This document shows positions 1-8,096 of a DNA stretch of 64,000 bases, in pieces (position 1 is the stretch's first letter; each line of letters starts with the position of its first letter). The position numbers and the translations under genes are program-made. This DNA comes from Cephalothrix simula (Eukaryota; Nemertea; Palaeonemertea; Archinemertea; Cephalotrichidae). The DNA is taken from positions 29,574-93,573 of the forward strand of contig JAXIUW010011119.1 in the NCBI GenBank assembly GCA_035591015.1. Direction: 5' to 3'. A model generated the notes under the pieces. It was not told the origin of the DNA and searched no databases. It saw only the letters and a list, made by a program, of their open reading frames with translations.

Positions 1-2
1 TA

Positions 3-95
3 GTAACTGGGGTGATTGACCTAGACTATGTCAAAGAAATTCAGCACAGAATACCAATGCTGCACGGCCACCGTGGGCTTTACGAAGCCTCTTGA
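3..95 (+). CDS. 3' end of an unidentified gene, cut by the window edge
   Basis: An open frame enters from the left edge and runs 30 codons to a TGA at 93-95. It ends in GHRGLYEAS and overlaps the 3' end of the LptF/LptG-type gene on the other strand by 16 bp. Convergent overlap of this kind is common in compact genomes, so it may be the true C-terminus of a neighbouring gene. The piece is too short to assign to a family, and a chance open frame is possible. Confidence 0.3.
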   Translation, partial: VTGVIDLDYVKEIQHRIPMLHGHRGLYEAS

Positions 96-1225
96 GTCTT
101 AAAGGATAGCAGCCGCCTCAATTGGTCGGTAATGCTACCAATTGTTGAGTTCAAAAACCACATCCGGAACGCTCCATAAATAGTAATCAAGCCCGGTGCT
201 AACATTAAGTAATAACCTTCAAGACGACCGTCTTTAATCAAGTTACCGATGCCGATATGAATACTAAAGTAGCCGGCAATCAGAAATAGTGCCCGTAAAT
301 AGCTAGATGCCTTGCCACTTCGCCGATCGATGATGGCCATCGGCACCGATGCCAAGGCCAAGGCTAGGCAGGCCCAAGGATTAATCAGGCGTCCATAAAA
401 CTCTAACTCGGCATAGGAATGAATGCTGGTGCCAGCATCAGTGCTGTCAAGACGTTGTTTAAGCTCTGTGTAGCTATCGCCGATTAGAGCGTATTTTTCA
501 GCTGGGCCAAATGAGTAAATCTCTAATTTATATTGCAGGTTTTTGAAGTTGGTGGCTCTTAGCGATGGGGGAGCAAGGGTAGCCGTGTATATAGTTCCGT
601 TGTAGAGCTCAAAGAAGAGCATGTTATCTTCGCTAGATAAACCAATTTGAGCATATTCAGCGGTTATTATTTCTTCTCCGGCGGCTAGATTGCGGTCGCT
701 AATAAACAGGCCTTTAAGGCGCTTATTGTCTTTGTCATACTCACGCATATAAATAATTTTTCCGTCAAAATAGTCATTTACTTTGCCGGGGCGCACGCTT
801 TCTGAAAAATAGCCCTCGGCGATGCCAGCCTGCTTGTGCTGAAACAAGGCCATGCCCATCGGGGCCAGCGACATATGCAAATAGAGGCTAATTAAGCTAA
901 CTGCAAAACCAAAGCACAATGGAGCCAAGGCATATTTCCAAAGACTCATCCCAGAGCTACGCAGTGCTACCAATTCGCCATCTAATGACTGCCTGACCAC
1001 CACCATAAATACGGTTAAGACCGTTGCAATCGGCAAAACAATGCTCATGATTCTGGGCAGAATGTAAGCGATTAGCAATGCTAAATCAATTACACTAACG
1101 TTCCTAGATATAAATAAATCGGTTAGCCTGATAATTTCTTGTAGTACGACCAGCACCGTACTCACCACAACGCATGCGGCAAAGGGAAAGATTTGCTCTG
1201 CAAAGACTAGCCTGAAGATGACCAT
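80..1225 (-). CDS. LptF/LptG family lipopolysaccharide export permease
   Basis: This 381-residue protein has the YjgP/YjgQ layout: three N-terminal membrane helices (about residues 10-32, 48-75, 95-120), a long periplasmic domain (about 130-275) and three C-terminal helices. The family's RQSLDGELVALRSSGMS cytoplasmic loop, known to contact the LptB ATPase, is clear. In the family two such permeases with LptB form the inner-membrane extractor that moves LPS to the LptC-A-D bridge. Only one permease gene is visible here, so I cannot say whether it is F or G; the periplasmic part looks slightly more LptF-like. It overlaps the upstream oxidoreductase gene by 19 bp and is the last gene of the lolD-bamA operon. 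Confidence 0.85.
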   Translation of the reverse strand: MVIFRLVFAEQIFPFAACVVVSTVLVVLQEIIRLTDLFISRNVSVIDLALLIAYILPRIMSIVLPIATVLTVFMVVVRQSLDGELVALRSSGMSLWKYALAPLCFGFAVSLISLYLHMSLAPMGMALFQHKQAGIAEGYFSESVRPGKVNDYFDGKIIYMREYDKDNKRLKGLFISDRNLAAGEEIITAEYAQIGLSSEDNMLFFELYNGTIYTATLAPPSLRATNFKNLQYKLEIYSFGPAEKYALIGDSYTELKQRLDSTDAGTSIHSYAELEFYGRLINPWACLALALASVPMAIIDRRSGKASSYLRALFLIAGYFSIHIGIGNLIKDGRLEGYYLMLAPGLITIYGAFRMWFLNSTIGSITDQLRRLLSFKTQEAS

Positions 1226-2139
1226 AGCTTGGTATTAGCGTGGATGTCTGCGACTATAGATTCTACCAACTGAATAGTTTTAAGCGACCCATGTCCAGAA
1301 GCCTGAGGCTCTACGCCATTTTGGACAGATTCTATAAAAGATTGCAATTCTTTAGTTAGGGCATCATGCTTTTCAACTTTGGCTTCTTCAAGAACGGTCT
1401 CTTGATTAATGCGCCGCTTAGAGGCTGAAGGCTTAACAAAGTCAAGCAAATAGTAAACATCTCCGCTATAAATCTTCATTGTGCGCTGCTTCTTAGTAGC
1501 TAGGCGATTAGCATGTAATTGAGCAATGCTGCCATTCTCAAAAAATAGCTGGACATGAGCATAGTCAATCATGCCAGTTTGAATGATTCTACCCACGGCA
1601 TTTACGGTTTTTAACTTGGTGGGAATAAGTTGAAAAACTAAGTCTATATCGTGAATCATCAAGTCTATCACCACATCTGAATCTATGGGACGCTCATGAA
1701 AAGGCGCCATGCGATCGCACTCTATAAACTGTGGATTGTATATTTCTGACTGAAAAGCTCTAAATGCTGGGTTAAAGCGTTCTATGAAGCCGACCTGTAT
1801 TAGCACATTTTTTTGTTTGGCTAACTCTACTAACTTCACAGCCTTGCGCCAATCATCGGTAATCGGTTTTTCAATAAGGCAGTGCTTTTGGGCTTCAATG
1901 CACTCTGAACCCATGCGGTAATGGGTTGAGGTAGGTGTGGCAATGCTTACGGCATCTACGTTATCAAGTAGCTCTCTGAAGCTAGAGAAGGCCTCTACAC
2001 CCAGCTCATCAGCTACCTGTTGCATACGATCTTGGTCTGGATCATAAATGCCAACAAGTTCACAACTGGGTATTTTTTTGTATTTTGTAGCATGATGTCT
2101 ACCCAAATTGCCAACACCAATTACGCCAACCCTAATCAT
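1207..2139 (-). CDS. Gfo/Idh/MocA family oxidoreductase
   Basis: The protein begins with the Rossmann motif VGVIGVGNLGRHHA and carries the family's EKPI motif (about residue 95) and the C-terminal dehydrogenase fold with HDIDLVF. Family members oxidise or reduce sugars with NAD(P). A gene of this family sits beside lpxA/lpxB in many deltaproteobacterial lipid A clusters, where its substrate is thought to be a UDP-sugar or is unknown. I chose the ATG at 2139, which gives a normal N-terminus 11 bp after fabZ. An upstream in-frame start at 2184 would overlap fabZ by 34 bp and add 15 residues foreign to the family. Its role here is inferred only from the envelope neighbours. Confidence 0.8.
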   Translation of the reverse strand: MIRVGVIGVGNLGRHHATKYKKIPSCELVGIYDPDQDRMQQVADELGVEAFSSFRELLDNVDAVSIATPTSTHYRMGSECIEAQKHCLIEKPITDDWRKAVKLVELAKQKNVLIQVGFIERFNPAFRAFQSEIYNPQFIECDRMAPFHERPIDSDVVIDLMIHDIDLVFQLIPTKLKTVNAVGRIIQTGMIDYAHVQLFFENGSIAQLHANRLATKKQRTMKIYSGDVYYLLDFVKPSASKRRINQETVLEEAKVEKHDALTKELQSFIESVQNGVEPQASGHGSLKTIQLVESIVADIHANTKLWSSSG

Positions 2140-2150
2140 AAGCAATTTTG

Positions 2151-2567
2151 CTAGGTGATAAATATTTTGATGGTTGCCTTGCAAACTAGCTTATCATCTA
2201 CGCTGCACTCGCCATCAAAAATGAATAATCCGGCCCTGTAACGCTTGGCATGAGCTTCAATAATCAACTGATCACCCGGGGTAACCCATGACTTAAAAAC
2301 GGCGTTATCTACGCTAGTTAAAGCGGCATTTTCTTTGCTGTCTAGCCTGTGTTGCAATAATATGCCCCCAACTTGGGCCATGGCCTCAACCATCAGTACG
2401 CCCGGAAACACCGCACGAAACGGAAAATGCCCTTCTAAAACTTGTTCATTGGCCGTGATGTTTTTTAAGCCCTTGGCATAGTTATCATTAAGCTCTAGCA
2501 TCCGGTCAACATACAAAAATGGGTAGCGGTGATGTAAATATTTTTTAATTTCGTTGAGGTCCATCAT
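2151..2567 (-). CDS. fabZ: 3-hydroxyacyl-ACP dehydratase FabZ
   Basis: This 138-residue hot-dog-fold enzyme dehydrates 3-hydroxyacyl-ACP in fatty-acid elongation. The diagnostic HRYPFLYVDR motif is at residues 13-22, the catalytic histidine is His47 in LEGHFPF, and the catalytic glutamate is Glu61 in VEAMAQ. Length is normal. The usual GHFPxxPVxPG reads GHFPFRAVFPG, a mild divergence. In many proteobacteria fabZ sits between lpxD and lpxA, drawing on the same hydroxyacyl-ACP pool for lipid A. Here both lpx genes are absent and fabZ lies directly between skp and the Gfo/Idh gene. Confidence 0.95.
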   Translation of the reverse strand: MMDLNEIKKYLHHRYPFLYVDRMLELNDNYAKGLKNITANEQVLEGHFPFRAVFPGVLMVEAMAQVGGILLQHRLDSKENAALTSVDNAVFKSWVTPGDQLIIEAHAKRYRAGLFIFDGECSVDDKLVCKATIKIFIT

Positions 2568-2603
2568 GATGGCATCTTAATTTAGTGAATAATTAGTGAA
2601 TAA

Positions 2604-3170
2604 TTATTGAGAGTCTGCGCTTTCGCCAATCTTATCATAGCGAGAGACTAGCTCTGCGGTAATATCTACGGTTTTAATGCTTGAGTACAACAAAGCCTGC
2701 GTTAGAGATTTTTCAAGTACAAAGTCAAAGCCTTGCTCACCAGCAAAGCCTGCTAGTATTGATTTAATCTCTCCATAAATAGATTCTGTGGCCTTTACAT
2801 TAGCCCGTTGTAGCTCTAGTTCTGCATCACGGAGCTCAATTCGCAATTGATTACGGCGTGCTTCAAGCTCTTGTTCTTTTTGTTGACGAGCCTCTGGGGT
2901 CAGCAGAATATTATTGCGTAGTTCAACGGTGTCTTTTTCTAGTTGGTCACTGGCAGTTTTGAACTCTTTTTCTTTTTGATTCTTAGTTATCTCTAGTATG
3001 CGCTGCATTCGCTTGCCAGCACTAGATTCCATGATGACAGCCTGAAAATCTATCACCCCAATTTTAAGCTCTTTCTGCTGAGCCATCACTCCGCTAGGCA
3101 TCATCAATAGAATGCCTAGAATTGCTAGTATTGTTGCTAGTGCTGTGCCTTTAATTAATTGAAAAGTCAT
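2604..3170 (-). CDS. skp: Skp/OmpH family periplasmic chaperone
   Basis: The predicted protein has a signal peptide (hydrophobic stretch ending PSGVMA, cleavage before QQ) and then the OmpH start KIGVIDFQAVIMES. A long charged, coiled-coil middle forms the tentacles of the trimeric chaperone (about residues 50-135). Skp holds unfolded outer-membrane proteins on their way to BamA, whose gene lies immediately upstream in the operon. I chose the ATG at 3170 because GGAG lies about 6 bp before it. The longer frame begins with a GTG inside that ribosome-binding site and is less likely. Confidence 0.9.
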   Translation of the reverse strand: MTFQLIKGTALATILAILGILLMMPSGVMAQQKELKIGVIDFQAVIMESSAGKRMQRILEITKNQKEKEFKTASDQLEKDTVELRNNILLTPEARQQKEQELEARRNQLRIELRDAELELQRANVKATESIYGEIKSILAGFAGEQGFDFVLEKSLTQALLYSSIKTVDITAELVSRYDKIGESADSQ

Positions 3171-3187
3171 CTTTATCTCCACAAGGG

Positions 3188-5641
3188 TTAAAACAGTGAA
3201 CTAATTGTAAAGTCAAAACGGTCTGGTGATTGTCCGGGCTCGTCTCGTAGTTTTCGTGCATATTCAAAGCGCAACACACCCAAGGGGGTGATTAAGCGCA
3301 GGCCAATAACTGCTGAATGTTTAAGATCAAAAAAGCCGGTCTTTTTAACTCCTAACAAAGAGTATTGACTGCTCTCAGAGTTTACATTGCCAGCATCATA
3401 TCCTAACACTCCACGCACATTATTTCCTGCAATAGGAATTAAAACTTCTAGTGTCAGTAGGCGTTTTGATGTACCACCGCTTCTGATTTGGCCGATTTCT
3501 TCTGCATCTAAGCCTATTTTACGACTATCTATTTTACCGTAAACTACATTGCCCTGTGAGTCATAAATAATGTTTCCATTATAGCCAGTAAGCGGCACCG
3601 AGATGCTGTTTTGAGACGTAGCCAGAATCCCGCCGGGGCCACCAATGATGTTGTCTTCGTAGCCACGCACACTATTTGAGCCGCCCAAGCGATAGCGTTT
3701 TTCAAGCGGAATCCTATTATTGCCCACTTTTTCAATTAAGCTAAAGTTTAGATGCCCCATAAAGATTATGTTAAGGGATTTATTAAGCGTTACAAAATGA
3801 CGATAATCAAAGGCATACTCACGGAATTCGGTGTCGCCACGCATCACAATTCCGCCATACTGCGTAAAGTTGAATGACAAACGATAACCCGAGCTAGGAA
3901 ACGTAGGATGATCAACCGTGTCATAATTAAGGCCTAAAGATGCCGAATGCAGATTAAGAGGCTCATTGATTGGAACATCTGGTTTGCGCAATTCAAAGCG
4001 GACACCCCATGACAGGCTAAGGTCATCGTATATTGTATAGCCAAAGGATTGATTAATTAAAAACACGTTAAAAGTGCTGGCAGCACTTTCTGTGTAATCA
4101 GTGCGGACATCATAAGATAATTGAGACTGCGAGCTAACCGGAAAGCCAAACAAATAGGGGTCAAGAAAAGATAATGAGTATGTTTGGGTTATTTCTCGCT
4201 GGGCAAGTTTAACATCAAGCCGTCCGGTTTGCCCTAATCCAAATAAATTACTCTTAGAGAGCGTACCGGCTATTAAAAACCCAGATACACTGCCATAACC
4301 AAACTGGCCGCTAACAGAGCCGGTTTGAGCTTCTTCAACATCAAAAATAAGGTCTATGGCACTAGATTGTTCGTTGCGGTCTGTATCTAGTCTAATTCCT
4401 CTCTCAAAGTAGCCCAGCCGCTCTAGATTGATTAACGAACGCCGCAAATCTGAATTATTAGAGAGCTGTTGCTCATAGATTTTCATCTCACGGCGCAGAA
4501 CGTAGTCACGAGTATTGCGATTGCCATGAAACTCAATTCTGCCGTAATACACTAAATTGCCCTTCGTTACCTGATAGACGACCTTAACACGGCGGGTTTC
4601 ACGGTTAATATCAGCATTGGCAATAGTATAGGCAAAGGCATATCCACGATCTTGATAATATTGGGCAAGACTTAATCGGTCAGAATTCTCGGCTAATGGA
4701 TTATAGGGGTCATCTTTTTTAAGCGTGATTAGCTGGAGCAGATTGTCTCTATCTTTAGTATCGGCTTCGGTCAATGTGGTTGATTCAACTTGGTAGGGCA
4801 AGCCTTCTTGAACATAAATCTTTACATAAGCCTTAGAATAAAAAGTTCCGGTAACTATTTTAACCTCAACACGCATGAACACATCTATATAGCCCTTGCT
4901 AAAATACTGTGCGCGAATGACGCCTAAATCACTATTGATAAGTTGATAATTATATGAGCCCGATGGCCCTAGCCAGCTAAAACAGTCTACACCCGATGAA
5001 TTAAGCTCTCTAATTAAAGCCAATTCATGAAAAACTGTAGCACCGATAATCTGAATATCGGTAAGATACAATTTGACCGTTTCTTTGAATATAAAAGTGA
5101 CCTGCACTGCGCTATTGCTCACTTTTACCACACGCACATTGACCGTAGTGCCAGCATAACCACTTTGTTCGTATTTTATGCGGAGGGCTTCTTTATTTCT
5201 TTCAATCAACGGTATTGAATATGGAGAGCCGTTGTTTATAGTTAAAACTTGCAGTAAGTCTTTGTTGTCAACTTTCTTATTGCCCTCTAGCCGCACGTCA
5301 ACAATGGTCATACGTTGGGTAAGCTGAAAAATTAAAACAGCTTCACCGGGCTTCACAATCTCAATTTTGGCTTCTGCTTCTGAAAAGTAGCCCGTATCGT
5401 AAATGCGCTTGATGTCTTGAGTAACCTTATCAGGCATTAGTCGGCTGCCCACCCTTGACTGTATGGCTGTGCGCACTGCAGCCTGCTCACCAGTTGCGCC
5501 TTCTATTTTAACCGAGACGATTAGCGGTGATGAATCTTGACCCAGTACTGCTGATGATGCCAACAATCCGGCAAATACCATCAATATTGAGGCTATTTTC
5601 GCTATTCTGAGATAGTTTTTTGTTCGTTTTGGGCTAGCCAT
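3188..5641 (-). CDS. bamA: outer membrane protein assembly factor BamA
   Basis: This 817-residue Omp85 protein inserts beta-barrel proteins into the outer membrane. An N-terminal signal peptide (helix ending SSAVLGQ) is followed by about five POTRA domains to residue ~430 and a C-terminal barrel. The family's VRGF loop appears as SNSVRGYEDN, and the chain ends in phenylalanine (TISSLF), as expected for a barrel recognised by the Bam machine. The gene overlaps lolD by 8 bp and is followed by its client chaperone skp, a conserved pairing. The length is normal and nothing appears broken. Confidence 0.96.
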   Translation of the reverse strand: MASPKRTKNYLRIAKIASILMVFAGLLASSAVLGQDSSPLIVSVKIEGATGEQAAVRTAIQSRVGSRLMPDKVTQDIKRIYDTGYFSEAEAKIEIVKPGEAVLIFQLTQRMTIVDVRLEGNKKVDNKDLLQVLTINNGSPYSIPLIERNKEALRIKYEQSGYAGTTVNVRVVKVSNSAVQVTFIFKETVKLYLTDIQIIGATVFHELALIRELNSSGVDCFSWLGPSGSYNYQLINSDLGVIRAQYFSKGYIDVFMRVEVKIVTGTFYSKAYVKIYVQEGLPYQVESTTLTEADTKDRDNLLQLITLKKDDPYNPLAENSDRLSLAQYYQDRGYAFAYTIANADINRETRRVKVVYQVTKGNLVYYGRIEFHGNRNTRDYVLRREMKIYEQQLSNNSDLRRSLINLERLGYFERGIRLDTDRNEQSSAIDLIFDVEEAQTGSVSGQFGYGSVSGFLIAGTLSKSNLFGLGQTGRLDVKLAQREITQTYSLSFLDPYLFGFPVSSQSQLSYDVRTDYTESAASTFNVFLINQSFGYTIYDDLSLSWGVRFELRKPDVPINEPLNLHSASLGLNYDTVDHPTFPSSGYRLSFNFTQYGGIVMRGDTEFREYAFDYRHFVTLNKSLNIIFMGHLNFSLIEKVGNNRIPLEKRYRLGGSNSVRGYEDNIIGGPGGILATSQNSISVPLTGYNGNIIYDSQGNVVYGKIDSRKIGLDAEEIGQIRSGGTSKRLLTLEVLIPIAGNNVRGVLGYDAGNVNSESSQYSLLGVKKTGFFDLKHSAVIGLRLITPLGVLRFEYARKLRDEPGQSPDRFDFTISSLF

Positions 5642-6320
5642 TTACTGCTTTAAGGACTCCTTGGCTTAGAGACAAATGCCTATCAGTCCACCAAGATATA
5701 TTTTTATCATGACTTACGATGATAACCGTTAGCTTATATTCATCATTCAGTCGTTTTAGCAAATCACAAATTGCAGAGCTGTTATTATCATCAAGATTGC
5801 CCGTGGGTTCATCAGCTAGTAGAACTTGCGGATTATTGGCTATGGCTCTCGCTAATGCCAAACGCTGTTGCTCTCCACCAGACAGCGTGGCTGGAAATTG
5901 ATTTTTTCGGTGACTAAGATTTACTGCATCAAGCAATTTAAGTGCTTTATCTTCACAATCATAACGGCGATTAGCTTTGATCCACATGGGCATCATCACA
6001 TTTTCTAATGCGCTGAAATCAGACAATAAATGATGGAATTGAAACATAAAGCCAATCACTTTACGGCGATAATGAACCTTAGACTCTTCATTAAGTAGAG
6101 CTAAATCTAATCCGTCTATTATCGCACAACCGCTGTCAAAGTTATCTAGTGAGCCCAAGATATGTAGCAAGGTGCTTTTGCCAGAGCCTGAAGCGCCAGT
6201 TATCAACACCATTTGACCTTTGGATACACTAAGATTAACCCCACGTAATACATCAATGCTGCCCCCATAGCCATCGGAAAAAGATTTTTTAAGCTCGGCT
6301 AATCTAATTAGTTCGCTCAT
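5634..6320 (-). CDS. lolD: lipoprotein-releasing ABC transporter ATPase LolD-like
   Basis: This is a 228-residue ABC ATPase of the MacB/LolD clade. Walker A GASGSGKST is at residues 42-50, the signature LSGGEQQR at about 148, and Walker B VLLADEPTGNLD at about 167-178, followed by an HD-containing switch region (IIVSHDKN). LolD powers LolC/E, which loads outer-membrane lipoproteins onto LolA. The position directly upstream of bamA is the usual one for lolD in deltaproteobacteria-like genomes, but the permease gene lolC/E that normally precedes it is absent. The upstream 251 bp hold no gene, so the permease must be encoded elsewhere. Confidence 0.85.
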   Translation of the reverse strand: MSELIRLAELKKSFSDGYGGSIDVLRGVNLSVSKGQMVLITGASGSGKSTLLHILGSLDNFDSGCAIIDGLDLALLNEESKVHYRRKVIGFMFQFHHLLSDFSALENVMMPMWIKANRRYDCEDKALKLLDAVNLSHRKNQFPATLSGGEQQRLALARAIANNPQVLLADEPTGNLDDNNSSAICDLLKRLNDEYKLTVIIVSHDKNISWWTDRHLSLSQGVLKAVNG

Positions 6321-6481
6321 AGAATGTTCGGTAGAATTAGATTTACCATAAAAGTTTCATTGTTTGAAATCATAGCATTTAGAGATTCGATGGTTCAATT
6401 TGTTGCTGACAATAGCTAATCAATACGGTTAGAAACTTCGCCAAAAGTTTAAGTTCACAAGAATATATTCAATAATATATC

Positions 6482-6568
6482 AAGGCATAGATTAAGACAT
6501 AGATTAAGGCATAGCCCTATAAGTATTTATTGGCATAATTTACTGGCATAGCATCAGCATTAATAATG
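6482..6568. repeat. short degenerate tandem array, 12-13 bp unit
   Basis: About seven head-to-tail copies of a unit like AAGGCATAGATT fill the spacer between the pseudo-ABC gene and lolD. The first three copies are spaced exactly 12 bp apart and later ones 12-13 bp with more changes. No reading frame crosses it. It is one of several such arrays in spacers of this window. Confidence 0.7.
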
Positions 6569-6571
6569 AGG

Positions 6572-7147
6572 CTAATCTAGGCTGATTATTCTGTCAAAGG
6601 CACTTTGGTCAGCACTGGGCTTAATGAATATTAATTTGCTTTGATCTGTCCGATTATTAACACTAAAAATGACTTTTTCTACCACAGAATCATAGTCTTC
6701 GTGTTGGTCAAATATGCGTAGATTAGCATCTGATAAAAGCAGTTTGAATACAATAAACCTATAGCGCAACTTATTTGGGCAGTGTATAAGTGGCCTTTTG
6801 CGGCTACGGAGATCAATTTCTAAGTTATCAAGTAAAATTTCAACTGGTCGGCGCTTATCAAGCATTATATAGCGAGGCACCCCACGTTGCCCCATAAAAT
6901 CTAATATGCTTATGTTCCAGTCTTGCTTACTACAAAGTGCCGTGTCAGATTGAGTCGCTAAAGATTGAGGCTCAATCAGTCGCCCCTTGCTAGGGTCTCT
7001 GGCACCGCTTAATAATTCAATTAGCAACTTACGCTCTAAATCATCTTGGACGATAATGCCTAGGTTTTTGCGTCCTGCAATAGTAAAGTTGAGGGGGCCT
7101 AGAGTTGTTCCGGCCGCAGTTATTTGTATATCTTCTAAGGTAAGCAT
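6572..7147 (-). CDS. degenerate ABC-type ATPase-like protein lacking nucleotide-binding motifs
   Basis: Read from the ATG at 7147 (MLTLEDIQI), the 191-residue protein follows the outline of a small ABC ATPase. It has a beta-strand start, a loop where Walker A should be (GRKNLGIIVQDDLERKLL), a helix followed by LLSGARDPSKGRL, and a late stretch LLLSDANLRIFDQHEDYD aligning with the signature-to-Walker-B region. It closes with FDRIISLD, like ADRIIVLD. The P-loop GxxGxGK[ST], the LSGGQ signature and the switch histidine are all missing. The frame is intact, so this is probably a pseudo-ATPase rather than simple decay. An upstream in-frame start at 7339 would run over the divergent gene at 7229 and is unlikely. 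Confidence 0.55.
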   Translation of the reverse strand: MLTLEDIQITAAGTTLGPLNFTIAGRKNLGIIVQDDLERKLLIELLSGARDPSKGRLIEPQSLATQSDTALCSKQDWNISILDFMGQRGVPRYIMLDKRRPVEILLDNLEIDLRSRKRPLIHCPNKLRYRFIVFKLLLSDANLRIFDQHEDYDSVVEKVIFSVNNRTDQSKLIFIKPSADQSAFDRIISLD

Positions 7148-7228
7148 GACACATAATTGCTCAAGGCGATAATTTTCCTTAAATGCTTCTCTGATATAGT
7201 ATAGCAGAATATAGCTGAGACCAATTGT

Positions 7229-7948
7229 ATGCTTGGAGGCTCCCGCACAATTTTTAAGCAAGAAACCGCTATTGGCGAAGTTTGGGTAACCGAATATCGT
7301 GGTCGGCGTCAATTGCACATTGATAATTCTGTAGTGCAAGGTGCTATGGAGCTTAAAGATATCAATAAATTAGTGGTGATTTATACCCGATGTATGGCCA
7401 ACTTTGTTCATATTTTACCTAGTGCCAACAACATACTGCATTTAGGGCTAGGTGCTGGCTCTGTGGTGCGCTATATAAACCATTATTTACCACATATTAA
7501 GCAAACCGTAGTTGAGATAGAGCCAACCATTGTAGATGTTTGCCGTGATTTCTTTCATTTGCCTCAATCACAGAATATCTGCGTAGTTACGGCTGATGCG
7601 GGTTCATACATAGAAGAAGACCATGCACCCTACGATGTCATACTAATTGACGCCTTCACTGGTGGTGGTATTGCTGACTTTGTGCTTGCCGATAATTTTG
7701 GGTTGCGGCTTCGGCAAAGACTAAGTGATAAAGGCATGGCGGTAATCAATGTTTGGTCTAATCCGCCTACAACCTACCGCATTTTGGTTGATAACATGCT
7801 GCGTAATTTTCCTTATTTATACTATGAAAAGGCGCAAACCTTGGGTAATAGAGTGTTATTTCCCTGCATAGAAAAACCTCACTACATCTATGACAGTCTG
7901 ATTGAAATTATTCCTCGGCAAAATTCCTTCTTTCAAAAGCAGCTTTAA
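7229..7948 (+). CDS. spermidine synthase-like (PABS domain) protein
   Basis: This 239-residue protein has the aminopropyltransferase fold: a short beta N-domain, then a Rossmann methyltransferase-like core. Visible motifs are LHLGLGAGSVVRY (SAM-type loop), VVEIEPTIVDVCRDFF (acidic residue at the end of strand 2) and APYDVILIDAFTGGG, the region that in SpeE carries the active aspartates. The IDAFTGGG form is typical of spermidine synthase-like proteins whose activity is not always known. Its tail-to-tail neighbour is a fused arginine decarboxylase-agmatinase that would supply putrescine, which supports a polyamine role, though transcription is convergent and so not a shared operon. Confidence 0.7.
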   Translation: MLGGSRTIFKQETAIGEVWVTEYRGRRQLHIDNSVVQGAMELKDINKLVVIYTRCMANFVHILPSANNILHLGLGAGSVVRYINHYLPHIKQTVVEIEPTIVDVCRDFFHLPQSQNICVVTADAGSYIEEDHAPYDVILIDAFTGGGIADFVLADNFGLRLRQRLSDKGMAVINVWSNPPTTYRILVDNMLRNFPYLYYEKAQTLGNRVLFPCIEKPHYIYDSLIEIIPRQNSFFQKQL

Positions 7949-8027
7949 CATAGACGCACATCTTGCCTAAGAACAGAGCTTGCTCGTAGCCAAGTCAGGC
8001 CAAATTAGTTAGCTTTGTGCCAAGCAT

Positions 8028-8075
8028 CATGGTAGACGACATGGTCAACAACATAGTCAACAAAATAGTTGCAAG
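8028..8075. repeat. four-copy 12-bp tandem array
   Basis: Four consecutive 12-bp units (CATGGTAGACGA, CATGGTCAACAA, CATAGTCAACAA, AATAGTTGCAAG) lie between the convergent spermidine synthase-like and speA-speB genes. Copies two and three differ at one base. A run of 12 bp has no frame constraint here, because stops occur in the frames checked. Confidence 0.7.
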
Positions 8076-8096
8076 CAAAACCATCGCAAAAAGAAA

